Below are positions 1 through 7,853 of a DNA stretch of 64,000 bases, one piece after another; the stretch's first letter is position 1, and the number at the start of each line of letters is the position of its first letter. Made by a program: the position numbers and the translations under genes. The DNA comes from Curtobacterium sp. MR_MD2014 (GTDB lineage: Bacteria > Actinomycetota > Actinomycetes > Actinomycetales > Microbacteriaceae), in NCBI RefSeq assembly GCF_000772085.1, contig NZ_CP009755.1:496001-560000 (forward strand), read 5' to 3'. The notes under the pieces were generated by a model, which did not search any database, had not been told where the DNA came from, and saw nothing but the letters and a program-made list of their open reading frames with translations.

Positions 1-182
1 TGTGCCAGACCGCCCAGGCAGTCGACACCGCGGCGGCGGCGCGGTACGGCGACGTGCAGGTGCAGGGCACCTACGCGCCCGACCAGGAGACCTGGGACCG
101 CGGCAACACCTTCATCTCGTGCTTCGCGACGCGCTCGAGCGGCCAGCCGTTGACCGGCTCGCTCGCCCCGAGCGGCACCTGA
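1..182 (+). CDS. C-terminal end of a septum-formation-family / secreted cysteine-pair protein (partial)
   Basis: The open frame enters from the left edge and ends with TGA at 180-182; about 59 residues are visible. It reads in frame from base 3 and contains two cysteines, the first at the very edge and the second in NTFISCFATRSSG, followed by the tail LTGSLAPSGT. A W-D-R-G-N-T-x-x-S-C block followed by a TGS tail is typical of the C-terminus of actinobacterial septum-formation-family domains, where the cysteines are thought to pair outside the membrane. The N-terminal part is missing, so the full domain order cannot be judged. The gene ends just before a strong hairpin at 202-261. The assignment rests on pattern memory of this short tail only. 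Confidence 0.6.
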   Translation, partial: CQTAQAVDTAAAARYGDVQVQGTYAPDQETWDRGNTFISCFATRSSGQPLTGSLAPSGT

Positions 183-201
183 CCCGCCCCCTCTCCGCCA
201 G

Positions 202-261
202 ACGCAACCTCGGCGGTTGCTCGCAGCGTTGTACCGCTGCGAGCAACCGCCGACGTTGCGT
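202..261. terminator. Bidirectional hairpin between convergent genes
   Basis: An 18-bp perfect stem (211-228 with 235-252, loop TTGTAC) is extended by a second 7-bp stem (202-208 with 255-261). It sits between the end of the left-edge gene (+) and the end of the aldo/keto reductase gene (-), so it can terminate both. There is no U-tract, as is usual for G+C-rich actinobacteria. The DNA at 262-335 is G+C-rich simple sequence with no gene. Confidence 0.75.
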
Positions 262-335
262 TCCGCGGGGGTAGCCGGGCCGCAGGACCGCGGGCGCGGG
301 AGCGCGGGAGCGCGGGGGCGGGGCGGGCGGCGCCG

Positions 336-1289
336 TCAGGATGCGGCGGGGACCCGCGCGGACGCCTCGTCCAGGGTGCGGAGCTCCTCGGCGCCCAGCT
401 CGAGGTCCGCGGACGCCAGGAGCGCCGGCAGCTGCTCGGTGTTCCGCGCGCTCGCGATCGGCGCGACGACGTCCGGCTGGGCCTGCAGCCACGCGAGGGC
501 GACCGATGCGATCTCGGCCTCGTGCGCCTCGGCGATGCGGGAGAGCGCGTCGACCACGGCCAGTCCCTCGTCCGAGAAGTAACCCGACACCTGCCCCTCG
601 CGGTCCTTGCCGGCGAAGTCGTCCTTCGTGCGGTACTTCCCGGTCAGGAACCCGGCGGCGAGCGCGAAGTAGGGCACGACCCCCAGGCCCTCGGACGCGG
701 CGAGCGGGGCGATGTCCGACTCGTAGGGCTCACGGGTGACGAGGTTGTAGTGCGGCTGGATCGCGACGGGCAGCGCCAGCCCGTTCTCCTTCGCGATGCG
801 GATCCACTCCTCGGCACGCGGACGCGAGTAGTTCGAGATCGCGGTGTACCGGACGAGGCCCTCCTGCACGAGCTGGTCGAACGCGCGGACGGTCTCCTCG
901 AGCGGGGTGTCCTGGTCGTCGAAGTGCGCGTAGTACAGGTCGATCCGGTCGGTGCCCAGCCGCTCGAGGCTCGCGCGGGCAGCCGCAGCGACGTTCGACG
1001 CGGACAGGCCGCTGTACTGCGGGTGCTGCGAGACCTTCGTCGCGACCACGACGTCGTCGCGCTTCCCGGAGGCGCGGAGCCACGAGCCGATGACGCGCTC
1101 CGACTCGCCGCCCTCGTTGCCCGGCGCCCACGCGGAGTACACGTCCGCGGTGTCGACGAAGTCGCCGCCGGCCGAGGTGTACGCGTCGAGCACCCGGTGC
1201 GAGGTCTGCTCGTCGGCGGTCCAGCCGAAGACGTTGCCGCCGAGGGCGAGGGGGAACACGTGCAGGTCACTGGTTCCGATGCGGGGCAT
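336..1289 (-). CDS. Aldo/keto reductase
   Basis: A 317-residue protein of the aldo/keto reductase superfamily, which reduces carbonyl substrates with NADPH in a TIM-barrel fold. The catalytic tetrad is visible: D46 and Y51 in VDTADVYS, K85 in VATKVSQ, and H122 in YYAHFDD. The C-terminal cofactor region includes IASARNTEQLPAL. The length is normal for the family. The ATG at 1289 is chosen because AAGGA stands about 8 bases upstream and the barrel begins at once (MPRIGTSDLHVFPLALGG); an open extension upstream has no family resemblance. The gene is single, divergent from the HEAT gene and convergent with the left-edge gene. The substrate cannot be told from sequence. Confidence 0.93.
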   Translation of the reverse strand: MPRIGTSDLHVFPLALGGNVFGWTADEQTSHRVLDAYTSAGGDFVDTADVYSAWAPGNEGGESERVIGSWLRASGKRDDVVVATKVSQHPQYSGLSASNVAAAARASLERLGTDRIDLYYAHFDDQDTPLEETVRAFDQLVQEGLVRYTAISNYSRPRAEEWIRIAKENGLALPVAIQPHYNLVTREPYESDIAPLAASEGLGVVPYFALAAGFLTGKYRTKDDFAGKDREGQVSGYFSDEGLAVVDALSRIAEAHEAEIASVALAWLQAQPDVVAPIASARNTEQLPALLASADLELGAEELRTLDEASARVPAAS

Positions 1290-1380
1290 GGGGAGTCCTT
1301 CCGGTGCGGTACGGGTCCCGTCCACGCTATGCCCCGGCTCCGTGCACGTGACCAGCGGGTACCCGGTGTTGCATGAGGGG

Positions 1381-2025
1381 ATGACCACCCTCGCCGACGA
1401 CCTCACCGACCCCCGCTCGTCCGTCCGACTCCGTGCCGTGATGGCCGCCGGCACCGAGGCGAGGCCGTCCGACCTCGAGGTGCTCGTCGAACGCTGTGCC
1501 GTCGAGCCGGACCTGCAGGTGCGCGAGGCCCTGACGTGGGCGCTCGTCAGGCTGCCGGCGGAGACCGTCGTGCCCCGGCTGACGCACGAGCTGCACCGTC
1601 CGGAGGCGCAGGCGCGCTCCCAGGCGCTCCACACCCTGTCGAAGATCCGCGACGGGTCGGTGTACCCCGAGGTGGCCGACCGGCTCGGCGACGACGACCC
1701 CGGTGTGCGTCGGACGGCCTGGCGCGCGGCCGTCCTGCTCGCTCCGGCCGAGGAGGGTCCCGCCCTCGCCCGACGCCTCGCCCGCGAACTCGGTCAGGGT
1801 GACCGGGAGACCCGACTCGCGCTGAGCCGTGCGCTGGTCTCGCTCGGCGAGGACGTCGTCGCCCCCGTCCTGGCAGACGCGTCCGAACGTCGCGGCGAGG
1901 CCGTGTGCGCGCACGTCGACGAGACCGGACGACTGCTCGCCGACCCGGACGCCGGATCGGCGCTCGCGCTCGAACGCGCCCGTCGCGAGATGGCGCTCGG
2001 ACGCGGCAAACGCGCCTCCGGGTGA
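1381..2025 (+). CDS. HEAT-repeat protein
   Basis: A 214-residue soluble protein made almost wholly of short antiparallel helical repeats, for example DLQVREALTWALVRLP, QARSQALHTLSKIRDG and DPGVRRTAWRAAVLLAP, each with the HEAT pattern of a conserved aspartate/proline turn followed by V-R-x-x-A. Such alpha-solenoids act as protein-binding scaffolds; no catalytic motif is seen. The ATG at 1381 follows GAGGGG by a few bases and is the first start compatible with the repeat register. The gene is followed by a long hairpin (2034-2077) and has no obvious operon partner. The binding partner is unknown. Confidence 0.85.
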   Translation: MTTLADDLTDPRSSVRLRAVMAAGTEARPSDLEVLVERCAVEPDLQVREALTWALVRLPAETVVPRLTHELHRPEAQARSQALHTLSKIRDGSVYPEVADRLGDDDPGVRRTAWRAAVLLAPAEEGPALARRLARELGQGDRETRLALSRALVSLGEDVVAPVLADASERRGEAVCAHVDETGRLLADPDAGSALALERARREMALGRGKRASG

Positions 2026-2033
2026 CCACCTGA

Positions 2034-2077
2034 CGGACGGGAGGCCCGTGGCTGCGCCGCCACGGGCCTCCCGTCCG
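2034..2077. terminator. GGACGGGAGGC-family hairpin
   Basis: A perfect 18-bp stem (2034-2051 with 2060-2077) around an 8-base loop, with the core GGACGGGAGGC in the left arm and its complement in the right arm. It starts nine bases after the HEAT gene stop codon. It is the first of about ten related hairpins in the window, nearly all directly after stop codons, so a terminator role is inferred. Confidence 0.75.
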
Positions 2078-2196
2078 ACGCGCGGTGCGCCACGAGCGCG
2101 TCCCGCCGTTCCGGGACGGGCCGCGGAAGACCCGGATTCGGGTCGACGAACAGGCCCGATCGGCTTGCGCACGCGGATCGGAGCGCGCCAAGGTGG

Positions 2197-2310
2197 ACGG
2201 CGAAGGGGAGTAGCTCCCAGCGCGTGCATCGACACACTGGCCATCACGACGATCGGCCCGGTGCACCACCTGCCGGTCCCACCCGGCGGGCGAGCGAGAC
2301 CTTCGGCCGT
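2197..2310 (+). ncRNA. yybP-ykoY manganese riboswitch
   Basis: The leader contains the hallmark GGGGAGTAGCTCCC at about 2206-2219 and, about 70 bases later, GGCGAGCGAGACCTTCG at the 3' side of the junction. The closing stem pairs ACGGCGAAGG (2197-2206) with CCTTCG-G-CCGT (2300-2310, one bulged G). These are the conserved ends of the yybP-ykoY family (Rfam RF00080), which binds Mn2+ and usually activates transporter genes that remove manganese. The element lies about 65 bases upstream of the exchanger gene on the same strand. A covariance-model search would settle it; the pattern match is strong by eye. Confidence 0.88.
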
Positions 2311-2374
2311 TCTGCCGTGCCGAAGCGCTCCCCACCCCTGCGCGATCGGTGCGGCCCGACCAAGGGACCACCCC

Positions 2375-3670
2375 GTGATCGACACCTCACCCGTCCGCGT
2401 CGTCGATGCCGACGCACCGCCCGCCCGCATGGGACGCAGCGCTTGGGGGCGCATCGCGATCTGCATCGTGATCGCCCTGCCCGCCGTGGTCTTCCGCGTC
2501 ACGGGCTCCGCCCCGAACCCCGTCGTCGACCTGCTGGTCTTCGGCGGTGCGGTGGTCGCCGCCTCGTTCCTGCTCGCCTGGGCCGCCGAGGCCGCGCAGA
2601 AGGACATCTCCGGGGCGCTCGCCATCGCGATCCTCGCGCTCATCGCCGTGCTGCCCGAGTACGCCGTCGACCTGTACTACGCGTTCCGCTCCGGGTACGA
2701 CCCGTCGTACGAGCAGTTCGCCGCCGCGAACATGACCGGCTCGAACCGGCTGCTGCTCGGGTTCGGCTGGCCCCTCGTCGTGGTGATCTCGCTGCTCGTC
2801 GCCCGCCGGTACGTCCGCGCCGGCACCCTGCCCCGGTCGGCGACGACGGTGCTGCAGCTGCAGCAGTCCTCGCGGCTGGACATCGGCTTCCTGGCGCTCC
2901 TGGCGGTCGTCGCGTTCCTCATCCCGCTGATGGGCTCGATCCCGCTGTGGTTCGGGTTCGTGCTGCTCGCCGCCTTCGTCGCGTACCTGTGGCGGGCGTC
3001 GCAGGCGCCGGACGACGGCGGCGACGAGGAGATGGTCGGGATGGCGGGGAACATCGCCTCGATGCCGCAGCGTGCGCGCCGCTGGACGATCGTCGCGCTG
3101 TTCCTCGTGGCCGCCGCCGTCATCCTGTCGTCGGCGGAGCCGTTCGCGGACGCACTCGTCGAGTCGGGGAGCGCGCTCGGCATCGACAGCTACTTCCTCG
3201 TGCAGTGGCTCGCGCCGCTCGCGACCGAGGCGCCCGAGTTCATCGTCGCAGCGCTCTTCGCCCTGCGCGGGATGGGCGGCGCGGCGATCGGGACGCTCAT
3301 CGCGTCGAAGGTCAACCAGTGGTCGCTGCTCGTCGGGTCGCTGCCGATCGCCCACGTGCTCGGTGGCGGGACGACGGGCGGGCTGCCGCTCGACGGTCGG
3401 CAGGTCGAGGAGTTCGTGCTCACCGCGTCGCAGACCGTGCTGGGCGTGGCGATCATCATCGCGCTGCGCTTCCACCGGTGGTCGGCGATCGCGCTCGTGG
3501 CGCTGTTCGCGGTGCAGTTCGTGGTGACGGACACGAGCGGGCGGTGGGTGCTGAGCGGGGTGCACGTGGTCGCGGCGCTCGTGGTGCTGTGGATCAACCG
3601 GAAGGACATCGTGCCGACGTTGCGGGCCCCGTTCCGGCGGGCCGGCGCCGCCGGCGCTCCGGCCGCGTAG
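2375..3670 (+). CDS. CaCA-superfamily (sodium/calcium-exchanger-type) membrane transporter, riboswitch-controlled
   Basis: A 431-residue integral membrane protein with about ten hydrophobic segments. Two internally related acidic helices, ALIAVLPEYAVDL near residue 88 and LAPLATEAPEFIVAALF near residue 280, look like the alpha-1 and alpha-2 repeats of the Ca2+/cation antiporter superfamily, with the conserved P-E pair in each; SKVNQWSLLVGSLP follows the second. The GTG at 2375 is chosen because AAGGGA lies about 10 bases upstream and in-frame sequence further up runs through the riboswitch. The yybP-ykoY element upstream suggests Mn2+-induced expression, so manganese (or Mn/Ca) export is the inferred job. 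A large hydrophilic insertion (DDGGDEEMVGMAG) separates the halves. Confidence 0.85.
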   Translation: MIDTSPVRVVDADAPPARMGRSAWGRIAICIVIALPAVVFRVTGSAPNPVVDLLVFGGAVVAASFLLAWAAEAAQKDISGALAIAILALIAVLPEYAVDLYYAFRSGYDPSYEQFAAANMTGSNRLLLGFGWPLVVVISLLVARRYVRAGTLPRSATTVLQLQQSSRLDIGFLALLAVVAFLIPLMGSIPLWFGFVLLAAFVAYLWRASQAPDDGGDEEMVGMAGNIASMPQRARRWTIVALFLVAAAVILSSAEPFADALVESGSALGIDSYFLVQWLAPLATEAPEFIVAALFALRGMGGAAIGTLIASKVNQWSLLVGSLPIAHVLGGGTTGGLPLDGRQVEEFVLTASQTVLGVAIIIALRFHRWSAIALVALFAVQFVVTDTSGRWVLSGVHVVAALVVLWINRKDIVPTLRAPFRRAGAAGAPAA

Positions 3671-3723
3671 GCGGCGGCGCGGCTCCGCCCGCGGCCGCGG
3701 CCGCGGGCGCGGCGGCTGCGGTC

Positions 3724-3893
3724 GGTTCCGGTCGTACGACCTGCCGTCGGCGGCCGTTCAGGTCGCACGACGTGCCGTCGGCGGCCGTTCCGGTCGCACG
3801 ACGTGCCGTCGGCGGCGGAGGTGAGCGGCATGTCGTGCGACGGGAATCGTGGGACGGGAGGCTCGGGGAGGGCTGGCATCGGGCCTCCCGTCC
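3724..3893. repeat. Repeat block A: three 31-bp tandem units, inverted half-unit and hairpin
   Basis: Three 31-base units start at 3724, 3755 and 3786 with the consensus GGTTCCGGTCGCACGAC then STGCCGTCGGCGGC. They are followed by an inverted partial unit (about 3826-3840, CGGCATGTCGTGCGA) that can pair with TCGCACGACGTGCCG of the last unit as a 15-bp stem with one G-T pair. The block ends in a hairpin with the GGACGGGAGGC core (3852-3862 with 3883-3893). Block B repeats the same order. Confidence 0.9.
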
Positions 3894-3908
3894 AATGGGC
3901 GCGCCGGC

Positions 3909-4109
3909 GGTTCCGGTCGCACGACCTGCCGTCGGCGACGGTTCAGGTCGCACGACGTGCCGTCGGCGGCGGTTCCGGTCGCATGACCTGCCGTCGGCGG
4001 CGGTTCCGGTCGCATGACGTGCCGTCGGCGGCGGAGGTGAGCGGCATGTCGTGCGACGGGAATCGTGGGATGGGAGGCTCGGGGCGGGCTGGCACCGGGC
4101 CTCCCGTCC
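3909..4109. repeat. Repeat block B: four 31-bp tandem units, inverted half-unit and hairpin
   Basis: Units start at 3909, 3940, 3971 and 4002, exactly 31 bases apart, followed by the same inverted half-unit and the same terminal hairpin as block A (left arm GGATGGGAGGC here, right arm GCCTCCCGTCC near 4099-4109). Whole-block duplication plus a change in unit number suggests slippage or recombination. There are no spacers, so it is not a CRISPR array. Confidence 0.9.
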
Positions 4110-4241
4110 GTTCGTGGGCGCCAGCCGCATCGAACGGGCAGGACGTGCCGCGCGCGTCCCGTCGGGCGGGCAGGATCCGTCGGCAGGAGCCGCCGAGTGT
4201 GACAGGAAGTGCCCGCTCGGCGAGCGGGCGGCGGGCTGGCG

Positions 4242-4931
4242 TCAGTCGGCGTCGGGGGCGAGCCAGATGGCCGAGGCGGCGGCGGCCGGCAGGTCGACGA
4301 GGGACTCCTCGCCGTCGGGAGCCCGCCGGCTGACGGCGATCACACCCGCGTAGTCGCGGACCCGCTCGACGCGCAGGTGCGTGCCCAGTGCGACCCCGAG
4401 CTCGTCGAAGTACCGGAGCAGGGCCGGGTCGTCGTCGGACACCCGGTCCACGACCCCGCAGGCTCCGGGTTCGACCGAGCCGAGCAGCGTGCCCGCCGAC
4501 GACGGGACTGACCCGTCCGTCGCCGGGATCGGGTCACCGTGCGGGTCGTGCGTCGGGTGGCCGAGGTCGGCGTCGACCCGCTCGAGGAACGTCTCGGACA
4601 CCGCGTGCTCGAGCGCCTCGGCCTCGGTGTGGACCTCGTCCCACGAGTAGCCGAGCCGCTGCACCAGGTACGTCTCGATGAGCCGGTGGCGACGGACCAT
4701 CGCCACGGCGACCTGCTGCCCGAGCGGGGTGAGCACGACGCCGTAGTAGGGGGTGTGCTCGATGAGGCCGTCGCGGTCGAGCTTGCGGAGGTTCCCCGAC
4801 ACCGTCGACGCCGAGACCCCGAGGGCCGCCGCGATGTCCCGCGTCGCGAGCCCCTCGCCGCCGCGCTCGGTCGACTTCCACACGAGCTTCACGTAGTCCT
4901 CCGCCATGACGGACAGGGAGGGCAGGCGCAT
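4242..4931 (-). CDS. mntR: DtxR/MntR-family metal-dependent transcriptional regulator
   Basis: A 229-residue repressor with an N-terminal winged helix-turn-helix (about residues 10-70, with DIAAALGVSASTVSGNLRKL), a dimerization/metal domain (about 75-135) and a C-terminal SH3-like FeoA domain. Metal-site residues resemble the manganese type: D12 in AEDYVK (equivalent to D8 of MntR, where DtxR has Met), H82 and E86, H101, and ExxEH at 105-109 rather than the Cys of DtxR. Mn2+ sensing is therefore inferred. The ATG at 4931 follows TACCAT (minus strand) by six bases, so the message is probably leaderless; M9 is an alternative start. It is divergent from a CPBP gene and near the Mn-riboswitch exchanger. 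Confidence 0.85.
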   Translation of the reverse strand: MRLPSLSVMAEDYVKLVWKSTERGGEGLATRDIAAALGVSASTVSGNLRKLDRDGLIEHTPYYGVVLTPLGQQVAVAMVRRHRLIETYLVQRLGYSWDEVHTEAEALEHAVSETFLERVDADLGHPTHDPHGDPIPATDGSVPSSAGTLLGSVEPGACGVVDRVSDDDPALLRYFDELGVALGTHLRVERVRDYAGVIAVSRRAPDGEESLVDLPAAAASAIWLAPDAD

Positions 4932-4935
4932 GCGT

Positions 4936-4954
4936 CAATGGTACAAACGGCGGG
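4936..4954. promoter_or_regulatory. Overlapping divergent leaderless promoters
   Basis: On the minus strand TACCAT (4938-4943) precedes the mntR-like ATG at 4931 by six bases. On the plus strand TACAAA (4942-4947) precedes GTG at 4954 by six bases. The two -10 elements overlap, so the two genes may compete for polymerase and could share control by the regulator. No clear -35 elements are visible. Confidence 0.45.
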
Positions 4955-5835
4955 TGACCACCACCGCACCCGCCCGACGCCGTCGCTGGCCGGTGCCCCC
5001 GTCGCTCCTGCTCGGCCTCGCGCCGCTCGTCGCCTTCGCGGCCGTCAGCGCCTGGCGCTCGCGGCCGAGCGACGACTACAGCACGCTCGGGCAGACCGTC
5101 GAGGGCGTCCTCGGGGCACTCGTGGTGCCGGAGGGCATCGCGGTGCTCGTGCTCTGCGTCTACGTCACCGCGCTGGGCTGGTGGCCGATCGCGACCGCCG
5201 ACCGTCGTCGGACGGCACTCCGGTGGACGCTCACGGCCCCGGCGTTGATCGCAGCCGTGTGCGTCGCCCGGCTCCCGCTCGTCGAGTGGGGCGCCCAGCC
5301 GGTGCGGTACTTCCTGCTGCTCGCCGTCGGGGTCCTCTTCGTGGGGGTGTTCGAGGAGCTGCTCACCCGCGGCGTGCTGCTCGTCGGGCTCCGGCGGCGG
5401 CTGCCCGAGTTCGGCGTGTGGATCGCGTCGTGCGTGCTGTTCGGGCTGCTGCACTTCCTCAACGTCCTCGCCGGCGCGGAGGTCGGTGCGACCGTCGTGC
5501 AGGTCGTCTTCGCGGCGTCGTTCGGCTCGACGCTCTACCTCGCCCGCCGGCTCACCGGGAACCTGCTCGCTCCCGTGCTGCTGCACGCCTTCTGGGACTT
5601 CGGGTCGATCGCGGTGTCGGCCACCGTGCCGACGCAGGACCTCGTGCGGATGGTGCCCGTCGGGCTCCTCGGACTGTTCGCGTTCGCGGTGCTCGCCCTC
5701 GGGGTGGTCGCCGGCGGCCTGGTCGCATGGCGGGACGACCGGGGCCACCGCCTGCTGCGCCGGTGGCGGTCGGTGCCGCCCGTGGGGGCGCCCGCGGTGC
5801 AGGGGGACGAGCCGCGCCTCCCGTCCGCCGTCTGA
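4954..5835 (+). CDS. CPBP-family intramembrane metalloprotease
   Basis: A 293-residue membrane protein with about seven hydrophobic segments and the three CPBP (CAAX protease and bacteriocin-processing, Abi) motifs: EELLTRG near residue 134, FGLLHFLN about 30 residues later, and HAFWDF near residue 210. The paired glutamates and histidines bind the catalytic zinc in this family. The substrate is unknown; actinobacterial members are mostly uncharacterized. GTG 4954 is preferred because it sits six bases after a -10-like TACAAA; an in-frame ATG at 4930 (adding MRQWYKRR) overlaps the mntR start. The last codons coincide with a half-copy of the GCCTCCCGTCC hairpin core (encoding RLPS). Confidence 0.85.
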   Translation: MTTTAPARRRRWPVPPSLLLGLAPLVAFAAVSAWRSRPSDDYSTLGQTVEGVLGALVVPEGIAVLVLCVYVTALGWWPIATADRRRTALRWTLTAPALIAAVCVARLPLVEWGAQPVRYFLLLAVGVLFVGVFEELLTRGVLLVGLRRRLPEFGVWIASCVLFGLLHFLNVLAGAEVGATVVQVVFAASFGSTLYLARRLTGNLLAPVLLHAFWDFGSIAVSATVPTQDLVRMVPVGLLGLFAFAVLALGVVAGGLVAWRDDRGHRLLRRWRSVPPVGAPAVQGDEPRLPSAV

Positions 5836-5933
5836 CCCGACCGCCCGCGCTCAGGTGCCGGGCCCGGCGGGTGCCGCCGGGCCGACTCGTCCGCGAGGGC
5901 GACGGGCTGCGAATGCGCACAGCCTGCGGCCCG

Positions 5934-6001
5934 GTTCACCCCCGGGTGGGGGACCGTTCGCCGCCCGGCAACCACCCGTCCCTAGGTTCACCCTGTTCCC
6001 A
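5934..6001 (+). promoter_or_regulatory. Pho-box-like GTTCACC repeats and -10 of the phosphatase gene
   Basis: GTTCACC occurs at 5934-5940 and 5986-5992, with GTTCGCC at 5956-5962 (22 bases, two 11-base steps, from the first) and GTTCCCA at 5995-6001. Direct repeats of GTTCACC are the known binding unit of PhoP/RegX3-type phosphate regulators in actinobacteria. TAGGTT at 5983-5988 is a possible -10. A secreted phosphatase follows, which fits phosphate-starvation control, but the third and fourth units are imperfectly spaced. Confidence 0.5.
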
Positions 6002-6048
6002 CACCGGTACAACAGGAAGGGGCGTCGCCCCCGGGCGACCACCACCAC

Positions 6049-7848
6049 ATGCGCAGATCCACCGTCCGCGGCGTGACCGTCGCCACCGTCGCGACCGCAC
6101 TCGTGCTCGGGTCACCGCTCGCCGCGCAGGCCGCGACGTACCCGAGCGACTCCACCGAGCCCGACCTGGTGTCGCTGCTCAGCGGGTACGACCAGTACTG
6201 GACGTCGAGCGGGAAGAACGACCTGCACGGCACCGTGGACGACCCGGCGACGCTGGCGAAGAACGACCAGCTGACGTCGTGGATCAACCAGCACGCGACG
6301 ACGGCGCAACAGTTCCGGGCGCTGCAGGACGCCGAGTACGACAACGCGACGAACACCGCCTACGACCAGTCCTTCACCGTGTCGCAGGGGCTCGGCGAGA
6401 CGCTGAGCAAGCTGTTCGTGCAGGGGCGCAACGACGGCGACCTGCCGCTCGTCAACGCGCTCGTCAACTCGTCGAACGGTACGAGCGGCGCCTACGTCGG
6501 CACCGGCGACGCGAAGGCCCACTACAGCTACCCGCGGCCGTACCTGCCGACCGACACCGCGGCGACGCTGCCCGCCGGTGACGACACGGCCAGCTGCAAC
6601 CCGGCGACCGTGAACGCGTCGTCGCTCGCCGCGAACCGCACCGGCACGGCCTGGGCGGACGCGAAGGGCAACCTCACGATCACGCGGGTGCCGGCCACGA
6701 CCGACACCACGCACGAGTTCTCGCCGAACGACGTCGTGCTCGACGCCGGCTACGGCCAGAAGGGCATCTGCACCGGCGGCTCGTACCCGTCCGGGCACAC
6801 CACCACGGCGTACCAGGCGGGCATCACCCTCGCCACGCTCGTGCCCGAACTCGCGCCGGAGATCCTCGCCCGCACGTCCGAGGCCGGCAACGACCGCATC
6901 GTCCTCGGCGTCCACTACCCGCTCGACATCACGGGAGGACGCATCGACGGCGAGGCCGCCCTCGCCGCCCGCTGGTCCGACACGCAGTACCGCACCGAGG
7001 TCCTCGAGCCGGCCCGCGCCGAGCTCACGGCGTACCTCGAGGCGAAGTGCGGCGACACCCTCGCGAACTGCATCGCCGCGGAGCGGCCCTACACCGACGA
7101 CCCCTACGGCGGCCAGGCGATGCCCGGCGGCACCGCGCAGGTCGTCACCGACCGGGCCTCGGCCGTGCAGGTCTACCGCGAGCGCATGACCTACGGCTTC
7201 GCGCAGACCGGCACCGCGGGTCTCGCCCCGTCGGTCCCCACCGGCGCGTCGAACCTGCTCCTGTCGACCTTCCCGACCCTGACCGACGCGCAGCGCACGC
7301 AGGTGCTCGCGCAGACCGAGATCGCCTCGGGCCACCCCCTCGACCAGTCCGGCTCCGCGAACGGCTCGTGGGAGCGGCTCGACCTCGCAGCCGCGACGAG
7401 CGCGACCGTCGCCGTCGGCGCGGACGGCACCGCGACGGTCGTCGCGACCGGTGGGCAGGCCCGCGTCGTCTCCGGCGTGCTGAGCGCCCCCGAGGGCACC
7501 TCCGTGCAGGCCGGGAAGACGATCGCCCTCGCCGGCACCGGACTCCCCGCCGGCGCCACCCTGCAGGTCGTCCTGCGGTCCGACCCGGTCACGGTCGGCA
7601 CGCTCACGGTCGGTACGGACGGCACCGCGACCGGCTCGGTCGTGATCCCCGCGGACGCTCCGGTCGGCGCGCACACGCTCGACCTCGCCGACGCGTCGGG
7701 CGCCTCGGTGCTCGTGACGCCGCTCGCGATCACCGTGACCGCGGCGTCGAACGCGGGCGGCTCGACCGGCGGCGCGGGCACGGCGGGCGGCACCGGCGCC
7801 ACCGGGACCGTCCCCGCCGGCGTGCACCTGCCGGTCGTCAGCGGCTGA
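6049..7848 (+). CDS. Secreted PAP2-family acid phosphatase with Ig-like domain and C-terminal LPVVSG
   Basis: A 599-residue protein with a signal peptide cleaved near residue 28 (AAQA|A). The catalytic PAP2 domain (about 150-300) shows KAHYSYPRP near 155, PSGH near 246 and DRIVLGVHYPLD near 280, i.e. the K-x6-RP, PSGH and R-x5-H-x3-D signature of class A acid phosphatases and vanadium haloperoxidases (D replaces S before R). A beta-sandwich-like region (about 440-575) follows, then a Gly/Thr-rich linker, and the protein stops exactly after HLPVVSG. There is no membrane helix or basic tail, so it is not an ordinary sortase signal. Pho-box-like repeats precede it; an L,D-transpeptidase gene follows. 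A GGGGCGTCGCCCC hairpin lies between AGGAAGG and the ATG. Confidence 0.88.
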   Translation: MRRSTVRGVTVATVATALVLGSPLAAQAATYPSDSTEPDLVSLLSGYDQYWTSSGKNDLHGTVDDPATLAKNDQLTSWINQHATTAQQFRALQDAEYDNATNTAYDQSFTVSQGLGETLSKLFVQGRNDGDLPLVNALVNSSNGTSGAYVGTGDAKAHYSYPRPYLPTDTAATLPAGDDTASCNPATVNASSLAANRTGTAWADAKGNLTITRVPATTDTTHEFSPNDVVLDAGYGQKGICTGGSYPSGHTTTAYQAGITLATLVPELAPEILARTSEAGNDRIVLGVHYPLDITGGRIDGEAALAARWSDTQYRTEVLEPARAELTAYLEAKCGDTLANCIAAERPYTDDPYGGQAMPGGTAQVVTDRASAVQVYRERMTYGFAQTGTAGLAPSVPTGASNLLLSTFPTLTDAQRTQVLAQTEIASGHPLDQSGSANGSWERLDLAAATSATVAVGADGTATVVATGGQARVVSGVLSAPEGTSVQAGKTIALAGTGLPAGATLQVVLRSDPVTVGTLTVGTDGTATGSVVIPADAPVGAHTLDLADASGASVLVTPLAITVTAASNAGGSTGGAGTAGGTGATGTVPAGVHLPVVSG

Positions 7849-7853
7849 CCCAC

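Larger units (their letters stand above)
3671..4241. other. 571-base gene-free stretch holding duplicated repeat blocks
   Basis: No credible gene is present: long open frames on both strands only read through repeats. It contains G/C-rich simple sequence (3671-3720), two repeat blocks (3724-3893 and 3909-4109), and an unremarkable tail (4110-4241). It lies between the converging ends of the exchanger gene and the mntR-like gene, so promoters are not expected. Confidence 0.8.

Noticed and set aside
3724..4109. Possible CRISPR array
   Set aside because: The 31-bp units are directly adjacent with no unique spacers, and there are no cas genes.
7820..7848. LPVVSG as a normal sortase motif
   Set aside because: There is no hydrophobic helix or basic tail after it and the fourth residue is V, not T; real sortase signals of this genome look like LAFTG plus helix plus RK-rich tail.
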